A DNA stretch of 5,277 nucleotides from Actinomycetes bacterium (GTDB taxonomy: Bacteria; Actinomycetota; Actinomycetes; Propionibacteriales; Propionibacteriaceae). The DNA lies in the NCBI GenBank assembly GCA_023436925.1, contig JAEZHJ010000073.1, positions 1-5,277 of the forward strand, read 5' to 3'. The translations under genes and the position numbers were made by a program. Under the pieces are notes generated by a model that was not told the origin of the DNA, ran no database searches, and was given only the letters and a program-made list of their open reading frames with translations. Below, piece by piece: positions 1 to 4,674 of this stretch (positions are counted from its first letter, which is position 1; every line of letters begins with the position of its first letter).

Positions 1-194
1 AGCTTGCTCGCGTCGTAGAAGAAGAAGTGCAGCGCCCCGCCCAGTGGGGAGGTGAGGTCGAGCCCGGCGGCGTCGGCGAACAGCCACGTCCACAGCCGCT
101 CATTGAGCACGTAGAGCGCCACCCATCCCAGGGCGGCGCCGGCCAGGCGCAGCCACAAGGACGGCGGGGTGCGGACTGTGGTGGGGGAGGACAT
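1..194 (-). CDS. Permease N-terminus, probable UPF0718/ArsP-type metal(loid) exporter (partial)
   Basis: Only the first 64 codons are in the window; the gene continues past the left edge. It starts at ATG (194-192), with a GGAG about 8 nt upstream and 21 nt after the end of the thioredoxin-like gene, so the two are almost certainly co-transcribed. The visible protein has a short polar N-terminus, a hydrophobic helix at about residues 14-40 (rich in W, L, A), an extracytoplasmic-looking loop, and then the start of a second helix with the motif HFFFYDASK. This motif resembles the start of the conserved region in UPF0718/PF03773 predicted permeases, the family that includes ArsP, an exporter of trivalent organoarsenicals. 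Members are often encoded beside an ArsR repressor and a small CxxC thioredoxin-fold protein, exactly as here. The substrate cannot be read from this fragment; arsenic, copper or zinc species are possible. Family assignment rests on the short motif plus context. Confidence 0.72.
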   Translation of the reverse strand, partial: MSSPTTVRTPPSLWLRLAGAALGWVALYVLNERLWTWLFADAAGLDLTSPLGGALHFFFYDASK

Positions 195-215
195 GGCGTC
201 GGCTCCGGCCGTCCG

Positions 216-458
216 TCAGCGGGCCAGCGGTGCGAGGAGTTCCTTCACGTGCGCCTTGGTCGGCACCCGACCGGAGAACACCACCTGCTCGTCGACGACC
301 AGGCCCGGGGTGCGCATGATGTCGTACGTGGCGATGTCGGCGTAGTCGGTGACCTTCTCGACGGTGGCCGTCAGGCCGAGTTCGGCGACCGCCTCTCGCG
401 TGAGCTGCTCCAGCTTCACGCAGTTGGCGCAGCCGGGGCCGAGGATCTTGATGTTCAC
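216..458 (-). CDS. Small thioredoxin-fold protein (redox-active disulfide protein 2 type)
   Basis: An 80-residue protein starting at GTG (458-456), with a strong AAGGAAG Shine-Dalgarno about 6 nt upstream. The sequence shows a minimal thioredoxin/glutaredoxin fold: beta strand MNIKILG, the active site GPGC-AN-C with cysteines at 10 and 13, a following helix, and the cis-proline segment RTPGLVVDE (Pro51) that normally packs against the CxxC. This matches the short 'redox-active disulfide protein 2' family, which has no signal peptide and so acts in the cytoplasm. The gene lies 48 nt after arsR and 21 nt before the permease. In such operons the protein is thought to reduce or handle the thiophilic substrate or the permease cysteines, but this role is inferred from context. 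It might also be an electron donor to the nearby ArsC; nothing in the sequence proves this. Confidence 0.9.
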   Translation of the reverse strand: MNIKILGPGCANCVKLEQLTREAVAELGLTATVEKVTDYADIATYDIMRTPGLVVDEQVVFSGRVPTKAHVKELLAPLAR

Positions 459-506
459 GTGGGTCTTCCTTCTGAGTGGTGGACGCCGCGCGCCCGAGGG
501 TCGTGG

Positions 507-815
507 TCAGCCGATGACGGTGAGTTGGCGGCGGGATCGGGTGGTGATCGGGAGCGCGGCCTGCAGCCGGTCGACTGCTCCCTCGGTCAGGGAGTAGTCG
601 ATCCAGCGGCCGCGGCGCGTCCCTTCGATCAGGCCGGCCTCCCGCAGCACCTTCAGGTGGTAGCTCAGCAGGTTCGCCGGGATCTCGGGCTCCGTCCGCA
701 ACTCGCAGACGCAGCGGCTTCCGTCCGACAGCTGGGCGACCAACTGCCACCGGATCGGGTCGGCGACCGCCCCGAGCAAGGAGGTCGATACTTCAACCGG
801 GTTTGATTCAACCAC
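507..815 (-). CDS. arsR: ArsR/SmtB-family metal(loid)-sensing repressor
   Basis: A 102-residue winged-helix repressor. Residues 14-30 (LLGAVADPIRWQLVAQL) are the typical first helices of the family. Residues 33-39 carry SRCVCEL, the ArsR-type metal site, with Cys35 and Cys37 in the helix preceding the recognition helix. Residues 51-63 (SYHLKVLREAGLI) are the DNA-recognition helix, and GTRRGRWIDYSL forms the beta wing. The known mechanism is that the apo-dimer binds the operator and As(III), Sb(III) or a similar soft ion releases it. Only two cysteines are present, so a third ligand would have to come from elsewhere or the site is two-coordinate. The start is placed at GTG (815-813) because the reading frame upstream is the shadow of arsC, and a -10-like TATGCT sits 7 nt before this GTG. 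It precedes the thioredoxin-like gene by 48 nt and follows arsC by 76 nt. Direct autoregulation is suggested by the inverted repeats over its start. Confidence 0.93.
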   Translation of the reverse strand: MVESNPVEVSTSLLGAVADPIRWQLVAQLSDGSRCVCELRTEPEIPANLLSYHLKVLREAGLIEGTRRGRWIDYSLTEGAVDRLQAALPITTRSRRQLTVIG

Positions 816-822
816 GCTTGAA
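792..822. promoter_or_regulatory. Putative double ArsR operator overlapping the arsR start
   Basis: Two adjacent inverted repeats of the same design are seen: TTCAA-N6-TTGAT at 792-807 and TTCAA-N6-TTGAA at 807-822, sharing base 807, with centres 15 bp apart. Palindromes of this size suit a winged-helix ArsR dimer. They cover the predicted arsR transcription start and first codons and touch the end of the -10 box, so binding would block initiation. Assignment to ArsR is inferred from position and symmetry. Confidence 0.62.
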
Positions 823-827
823 GCATA
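822..827 (-). promoter_or_regulatory. Candidate -10 box of a leaderless arsR promoter
   Basis: On the minus strand the hexamer reads TATGCT (four of six matches to TATAAT). Its last base is 7 nt from the GTG at 815, so transcription would begin at or next to the start codon. No Shine-Dalgarno is visible before this GTG, which fits a leaderless mRNA, a common form in actinobacteria. No convincing -35 is seen 16-18 bp upstream. Confidence 0.4.
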
Positions 828-891
828 ACTCGCGGCTGGGCGCCGCGTGGGCGTTCCGGAGAAGCTGCCCGGCTCGCGGCGAGCGTCCGGC

Positions 892-1296
892 TCAGGTCGT
901 GGGCACGAGGTCGGCGATGAGCGCCTCAATCCGGCGGCGGATCTCGTCGCGAATCGGACGGACCGCCTCGATGCTTTGGCCGGCGGGGTCGTCCAGCACC
1001 CAGTCCTCGTAGCGCTTGCCGGGGTAGAACGGGCAGGTGTCGCCACAGCCCATGGTGATGACGACATCGGAGGTCTTCACGGCGTCGGCGGTCAGGACCT
1101 TCGGTTGCTCGGCGGCGATGTCGATGCCCTCCTCCGCCATCGCTTGCACGGCGACCGGGTTGATCGACGCGGCCGGTTCCGAGCCCGCCGAGAGCACCTC
1201 GATCCGGTCCCCGCCCAGGTGACGCAGGTAGCCCGCGGCCATCTGGGAGCGGCCGGCGTTGTGGACGCACACGAACAGGACGGTGGGCTTGGCCAT
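892..1296 (-). CDS. arsC: Arsenate reductase, low-molecular-weight protein tyrosine phosphatase fold
   Basis: A 134-residue cytoplasmic enzyme that reduces arsenate to arsenite. It starts at ATG (1296-1294) with GAGGAG 7 nt upstream; in-frame codons further upstream run through the intergenic region and the antisense of the RidA gene and are discarded. The P-loop CVHNAGRS (residues 10-17) gives the CX5R signature, with Cys10 as the arsenate-attacking nucleophile and Arg16 binding the oxyanion. The segment from 81 to 106 holds GCGDTCP (Cys84, Cys88), then KRYEDW and LDDPAGQ, where Asp103 is the expected general acid. Two additional cysteines fit an intramolecular relay resolved by thioredoxin, but in actinobacteria mycothiol/mycoredoxin-coupled ArsC enzymes share much of this sequence, so the electron donor is undecided. 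It is the first gene of the minus-strand group; 76 nt separate it from arsR, which seems to have its own promoter. Confidence 0.95.
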   Translation of the reverse strand: MAKPTVLFVCVHNAGRSQMAAGYLRHLGGDRIEVLSAGSEPAASINPVAVQAMAEEGIDIAAEQPKVLTADAVKTSDVVITMGCGDTCPFYPGKRYEDWVLDDPAGQSIEAVRPIRDEIRRRIEALIADLVPTT

Positions 1297-1320
1297 GGTC
1301 CGACTCCTCATCTCCGGCGT

Positions 1321-1333
1321 CTCGGCCGGCGCT
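1321..1333. repeat. 13-bp direct repeat, copy 1
   Basis: CTCGGCCGGCGCT occurs here and again, identically, 49 bp further on at 1370-1382. Its GC-rich, partly self-complementary composition makes chance possible in such DNA, but an exact 13-mer pair inside a 142-nt spacer is notable. Confidence 0.5.
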
Positions 1334-1369
1334 GCGAGTCTAGCTACGAGGCGTGTCCGGCCAGCCTCG

Positions 1370-1382
1370 CTCGGCCGGCGCT
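1370..1382. repeat. 13-bp direct repeat, copy 2
   Basis: Second exact copy of CTCGGCCGGCGCT, upstream of both divergent genes. It may be a protein-binding site or a trace of a small duplication; nothing in the sequence decides this. Confidence 0.5.
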
Positions 1383-1438
1383 CAAGTTCCGGCGCCGGAC
1401 CCTCGCGTTGGCTAGGTGATCCGTGCGAGCCTGTGGCG

Positions 1439-1840
1439 ATGACAGGTATCGAGCGGCTTCGTCCCGACGGGCTGGTTCGCAGCCCGGCCTTCAGCCACGT
1501 GGCGGTCGTCCCCGCGGGAGCGACCACCATCTATGTCGGGGGCCAGAACGCGGTGGACGCCGAGGGCTCGCTGGTGGGCGCGGGGGATGCGGCCGCCCAG
1601 TCGGCCCGGGCACTGGCGAACGTGAAGACCGCGCTGGCCGCCGCCGGCGCCTCGGTCGCCGATGTGGTGCAGTGGACGGTGCTCTTCGTCGACGGCGTCG
1701 ACGTGGCTGCCGCCTACGGGGCGATCGCTGCCGACCTCGCCTCGGACGAGCCGGCCCTGGTGACCAGTGCCCTGGTCGCCGGACTCGGCGTGCCGGGCGC
1801 GCTGGTCGAGATCGGTGCGATCGCGGCGGTCATCCGGTGA
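1439..1840 (+). CDS. RidA-family (YjgF/YER057c/UK114) protein lacking the deaminase arginine
   Basis: A 133-residue protein covering the whole single RidA domain, normally a cytoplasmic trimer with clefts between subunits. Visible family features are the strand HVAVVPAG and the motif TIYVGGQNAVDAEGSLVG (residues 30-47), the helix QSARALANVKTALAAAGAS with DVVQWTVLFVDG after it, and the C-terminal VEIGAIAAV. In E. coli RidA, Arg105 in the PARS segment binds the imine substrate carboxylate. Here the equivalent stretch reads EPALVTSALVAGL (Pro105, Ala106, Leu107), with no arginine and apparently one extra residue, while Glu124 is kept. The Rid4-Rid7 subgroups are known to lack this arginine and to lack imine deaminase activity, so this protein probably belongs there and its substrate is unknown. 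Start: ATG at 1439 is preferred; an in-frame GTG at 1433 is possible, and only a weak AGGTGA (1414-1419) lies upstream. It is followed 84 nt later by the catalase on the same strand. Confidence 0.88.
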   Translation: MTGIERLRPDGLVRSPAFSHVAVVPAGATTIYVGGQNAVDAEGSLVGAGDAAAQSARALANVKTALAAAGASVADVVQWTVLFVDGVDVAAAYGAIAADLASDEPALVTSALVAGLGVPGALVEIGAIAAVIR

Positions 1841-1924
1841 GCCGGAGCCGCCATCACGGGTAGCCCGGGCGGGGTCGGGTAAGGGCGAAGGTGTCCATCC
1901 CCACCCCACACCGGAAGGCACCCG

Positions 1925-2869
1925 ATGTACCTGCACGTAGAACAGCTGATCAACAAGATCGAGGTCGACGAGCCGGATCCCGCCGCCGCCAATGCCCTGC
2001 AGGAAGGCCTGGGCGGCCAGTTCGGCGAGATGCGGACGATGATGCAGTACCTGTTCCAGAGCATGAACTTCCGCGGCGACCCCGCGTCCAAGCCCTACAA
2101 GGACCTGCTGCAGGGCGTCGGCACCGAGGAGATCAGCCACGTCGAGCTGATCGGCACCACGATCTCCCGGCTGCTGGACGGCTCGCCGCAGTACCAAGGC
2201 AAGAAGACCGACCCGGTCGACAAGCCGGGTTCGGGCGGAGCGACCCCGCTCTCGATCGCGCTGGGCACCAGCAACATCCACCACTACCTGGTCGGCGCGC
2301 AGGGCGCGTTGCCGGTCGACTCGGCCGGCAACCCCTGGATGGGGTCGTACGTCTACAACAGCGGAAACCTCGTCCTCGACCTGCTCTACAACCTGATGCT
2401 CGAGTCGACCGGACGGCTGCAGAAGTGCCGGATCTACGAGATGACCGACAACAAGACCGCCCGCTCGACGATCGCCTACCTGATCGTCCGCGACCAGGCC
2501 CACGAGAACGCCTTCGCCAAGGCGCTGGAGTCCCTCGGCGTGAACTGGGGCAGCGTGCTGCCGATCCCCAAGACCAACGCCGAGGCCTTCCCCGAGGTCA
2601 AGAAGCTGGTCGACAAGGGCCTGCAGAGCGTCCAGTTCACCTTCAGCGCCGACAACCAGAGCCAGGCCGACAAGCTCTTCCGGGGCGCCTCGCCCTCCGG
2701 TGACGGCACCGAGCTGACCACCGCGGTGATGCCGGACGACGGCGAGCCGATCACGATCGCGCCCGAGCGCCGCGAGGAGTTCTCCCCGGGGCTGGACAAG
2801 GAGCTGCTCGCACTGATCCAGGCCACCGCCGAGGAGGAGCTCAGGGCAGCTGAGAACCCGGGTGCCTGA
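1925..2869 (+). CDS. Manganese (non-haem) catalase
   Basis: A 314-residue dimanganese catalase, which splits hydrogen peroxide to water and oxygen in the cytoplasm; the length is normal for the family. It starts at ATG (1925) with GGAAGG 6 nt upstream. All five metal ligands expected from the Lactobacillus plantarum and Thermus enzymes can be placed: Glu35 (QFGEM), Glu69 and His72 (EEISH), Glu160 (LMLES) and His193 (RDQAH). The 33-residue distance between the last two equals that in both structures. Lys167, seven residues after Glu160, corresponds to Lys162 in the Thermus enzyme, while the position before Glu160 is Leu rather than the Arg of the L. plantarum enzyme, so the second shell looks Thermus-like. 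Residues 257-314 form the usual polar, acidic C-terminal extension. The 84-nt upstream gap shows no clear promoter, so co-transcription with the RidA-family gene is possible. A strong hairpin follows the stop. Confidence 0.97.
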   Translation: MYLHVEQLINKIEVDEPDPAAANALQEGLGGQFGEMRTMMQYLFQSMNFRGDPASKPYKDLLQGVGTEEISHVELIGTTISRLLDGSPQYQGKKTDPVDKPGSGGATPLSIALGTSNIHHYLVGAQGALPVDSAGNPWMGSYVYNSGNLVLDLLYNLMLESTGRLQKCRIYEMTDNKTARSTIAYLIVRDQAHENAFAKALESLGVNWGSVLPIPKTNAEAFPEVKKLVDKGLQSVQFTFSADNQSQADKLFRGASPSGDGTELTTAVMPDDGEPITIAPERREEFSPGLDKELLALIQATAEEELRAAENPGA

Positions 2870-2892
2870 CCGGCGTCCGCTGACCTGACAGG

Positions 2893-2926
2893 GCTTGAGC
2901 CCGGGCCGAGGGGCCCGGGCTCAAGC
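2893..2926. terminator. Strong hairpin, probable terminator between convergent genes
   Basis: A 15-bp perfect inverted repeat, GCTTGAGCCCGGGCC (2893-2907) and its complement at 2912-2926, surrounds a GAGG loop. It begins 23 nt after the catalase stop. The following bases are TTGTGG, a poor U-tract, as is usual for GC-rich actinobacterial terminators. It sits between the converging catalase and esterase genes and could stop transcription from both sides. Confidence 0.8.
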
Positions 2927-2976
2927 TTGTGGTGGGGAACGTGACCTGGGCCACAGCCCCGGTCATGACGGATCGG

Positions 2977-4521
2977 CTACAGCCAGTAGCCGAGGTTGAA
3001 GGCCAGCAGGTCCGCCGCCTCCAGCAGGGCCGCCGCCTCGTCGGCGGTCAGCTTGCCGTTCTTGCTGAAGGCGTTCACCTGGCTGGTGAATGCATCGAGC
3101 TGGTTGAGGGCGGTGTCGTTGTGGCCCTTGGCCACCTGCTTGAGCGCGTTCTCCAGCTTCACCGACAGGGCGTTCTGGTTGCCCTTGTTGAGGCTGGTGT
3201 CTGCGATCGCGGCCTTGATCTCGTCGATCTCGCCGGCGATGAAGGCCTGCGGCTTCCACAGGTAGTCCCTGGCGAAGATCGTGAACAGCTGGTTCCACGC
3301 GTTGAAGTCGTGGGCGCCGGCGACCACGACGTTCTCCACGAACCCGACCGCATCCCGCTGCGCGACCGACGAGGGGTTCGGCAACCCGAAGTCCCAGGCA
3401 CCGCCGCCGTACAGGATGTAGGGCACGGCCAGGTTCGGGGTGTTCACGTTGACGCTCACGCCACCGCTCCACGGCCCGTAGTAGCCGAACAGGGTCGGGT
3501 CGTTGTTGATGATGCCTTGGGTGACGATGCTGCCTGCCGACAGGCCGGCGAAGGCCCGATCGGTGGGATGGGTGGAGACGTTGAAGTTGCTCTCCACGAA
3601 CGGCAGGACGACCTGACGCAGGTTGGGGTAGCCCTGGTTGGCGGCACCGAGGTAGTTGGTGTTCGTCGTGATGACCACCGCGGGCTCGGTGAGGCCGTCG
3701 GCGATGAGGTTGTCCATGATCACCGGCACGCTGCCGATGTTCAGCCAGTCGGACTGGTCCTGGCCGCCGCCGTGCTGCATGTAGATCGTCTTGTATGGCG
3801 TGGCGCGATCAGCGTCGTAGCCGGGCGGCAGGTAGACGCCGATCGTGCGGTTCGCGCTCCCGATCTGGATCGGGACGTAACTCCAGGTGCCCTTGGCGGT
3901 GTCCGGACGCGGGTTCTCGATCTCGCGGGCCGCCAGCGGGGCGAAGTCCTGCTTCTCGGGGTCATAGGGCACGTTGACCTTGTTGAAGGCCCGCCGCGCG
4001 GTGCCGGTGAGGCCGTCCGGGGCGTAGATCGGCGGGTTCGCCGGATCCGTCATCCACAGGCTGGTGTTGTTGTTGACGTAGAACCAGTACTGGTTGGCGC
4101 CCGCGGCGAGGGGGACCTCGGTGACCCAGTATCCGTTGCCGGCGTTGGTCATCTGGACGTCGTAGGCGCCGCCGCCCCGCATCAGCCCGGGACGGTACTG
4201 GGAGGGCTGGTAGACCGTCGTGTCGGACGGATCGGCCCAGTTCCGCAGCATGATGTCGGCGACGAACCGGACGCTGGTGGCGTCCGGGTTGTGGTAGACG
4301 AACCGGCCGGTGTAGCCGGTGGGTGAGGACGCGTCCTTGATGACCGTGGGGCCAGGGGTCAGGTCCCCTTCCTCGGCCTGTGCCATGGCGGGTGACAGGC
4401 TCAGGGTGAGTGCCGGTGCCAGCAGGGCTGCCGCGATCACTCTTGAGAGCCGGGCCCGAAGGCCCGCTACCTCGTTCCGGGCCCCGGTGGTGGTGCGACG
4501 GGGGGCGTGCGTATCTATCAC
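2977..4521 (-). CDS. Secreted esterase of feruloyl-esterase/CE1 (esterase D) type with C-terminal helical domain
   Basis: A 514-residue exported hydrolase. The start GTG (4521-4519) is fixed by a near-perfect AAGGAGG 4 nt upstream. A Sec-type signal peptide is clear: basic n-region (RARLSR), hydrophobic core at about 28-43, and AMA or AQA cleavage near residue 47-49. Residues 55-185 look like the beta-sandwich (early-set/CBM48-like) module found before CE1-type esterases (FVYHNPDATSVRFVAD, GYWVTEVPLAAGANQYWFYVN). Residues 212-425 form the alpha/beta-hydrolase: oxyanion region HGGGQDQSDW (250-259), nucleophile elbow GLSAG with Ser328, likely acid Asp377, and His404 in GAHDFNAWN. The C-terminal 445-505 is helical (KLENALKQV, QLDAFTSQVNAF, LTADEAAALL), resembling FIMAH/FIVAR-like modules on Gram-positive exoenzymes. 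Likely substrates are acyl or feruloyl esters on plant polysaccharide, inferred from the family and the divergent LacI gene. Acetyl esterase or mycolyl-type acyltransferase are weaker alternatives. Confidence 0.9.
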   Translation of the reverse strand: MIDTHAPRRTTTGARNEVAGLRARLSRVIAAALLAPALTLSLSPAMAQAEEGDLTPGPTVIKDASSPTGYTGRFVYHNPDATSVRFVADIMLRNWADPSDTTVYQPSQYRPGLMRGGGAYDVQMTNAGNGYWVTEVPLAAGANQYWFYVNNNTSLWMTDPANPPIYAPDGLTGTARRAFNKVNVPYDPEKQDFAPLAAREIENPRPDTAKGTWSYVPIQIGSANRTIGVYLPPGYDADRATPYKTIYMQHGGGQDQSDWLNIGSVPVIMDNLIADGLTEPAVVITTNTNYLGAANQGYPNLRQVVLPFVESNFNVSTHPTDRAFAGLSAGSIVTQGIINNDPTLFGYYGPWSGGVSVNVNTPNLAVPYILYGGGAWDFGLPNPSSVAQRDAVGFVENVVVAGAHDFNAWNQLFTIFARDYLWKPQAFIAGEIDEIKAAIADTSLNKGNQNALSVKLENALKQVAKGHNDTALNQLDAFTSQVNAFSKNGKLTADEAAALLEAADLLAFNLGYWL

Positions 4522-4570
4522 CGTTCCTCCTTGTACGGCTGACGTTGAGTGCCCGGAATGGCTACTCGGT

Positions 4571-4576
4571 TGTCAA
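4571..4576 (-). promoter_or_regulatory. Candidate -35 box for the esterase gene
   Basis: The minus strand reads TTGACA, a perfect -35 consensus, 50 nt before the esterase start codon. At 16-18 bp spacing the -10 candidates (such as GGCACT) are poor, so the promoter is only tentative. The same bases read TTGTCA from 4570 on the plus strand, so a rightward -35 is also conceivable. Confidence 0.4.
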
Positions 4577-4588
4577 GCTAGGGGCCTA

Positions 4589-4602
4589 GTACATCGATGT
4601 AC
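4589..4602. promoter_or_regulatory. Putative LacI-family operator (14-bp perfect palindrome)
   Basis: GTACATCGATGTAC is a perfect palindrome with a central CG, the hallmark of LacI-family operators into which the hinge-helix leucine pair wedges. It lies in the 153-nt spacer between the divergent esterase and LacI-family genes, 13 bp beyond the TTGACA box of the esterase and 73 nt before the repressor start. Another short inverted repeat, CTAGG-GG-CCTAG (4578-4589), abuts it, and a further AGTACT lies at 4609-4614. Binding by the adjacent regulator is inferred. Confidence 0.68.
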
Positions 4603-4674
4603 ATGGGTAGTACTGACACGGTGCGGAATCGGCCGCCGCCGAGATTTGCGAATCGGCTGGGCCATGATGTGTGC

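Larger units (their letters stand above)
1297..1438. promoter_or_regulatory. Divergent intergenic region between arsC and the RidA-family gene
   Basis: These 142 nt must hold the start signals for arsC (leftward) and probably the RidA-family gene (rightward). On the minus strand TAGACT at 1342-1337 is a fair -10 match about 40 nt before the arsC start, but no -35 consensus lies at the right distance. No TTCAA-N6-TTGAA repeat like that at arsR is present, so ArsR control of arsC from here is not supported by sequence. The region contains the direct repeat listed separately and several short GC palindromes. Confidence 0.35.

Noticed and set aside
27..806. A 259-codon plus-strand open frame opposite the permease, thioredoxin and arsR genes.
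   Set aside because: It spans three real minus-strand genes and their gaps. The translation is glycine/glutamine/arginine-rich noise.
872..884. A small hairpin (GCTCG-CCG-CGAGC on the minus strand) just after the arsC stop, possibly a terminator.
   Set aside because: The stem is only 5 bp with no U-tract after it; such palindromes are common by chance at this GC content.
1297..1530. A longer N-terminus for arsC in the same frame, extending to 1530.
   Set aside because: The P-loop normally begins within about 10 residues of the start. The ATG at 1296 has a good Shine-Dalgarno, and the extension is antisense to the RidA-family gene.
1858..1882. GGGTAG (1858) and GGGTAA (1877) before the catalase, resembling the -10 of stress sigma factors of the SigB/SigF type.
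   Set aside because: No GTTT-like -35 lies 14-17 bp upstream of either, so a stress promoter cannot be supported despite the attractive link to a catalase.
1412..2503. A 363-codon minus-strand open frame across the RidA-family and catalase genes.
   Set aside because: It crosses two real genes and their spacer and has arginine/valine/aspartate-rich shadow composition. It has no family motif.
2929..4326. A 465-codon open frame on the plus strand opposite the esterase.
   Set aside because: It is antisense to a well-supported secreted esterase. Its product is a low-complexity V/G/R/D-rich sequence with no recognisable domain, typical of an open shadow frame in high-GC DNA.
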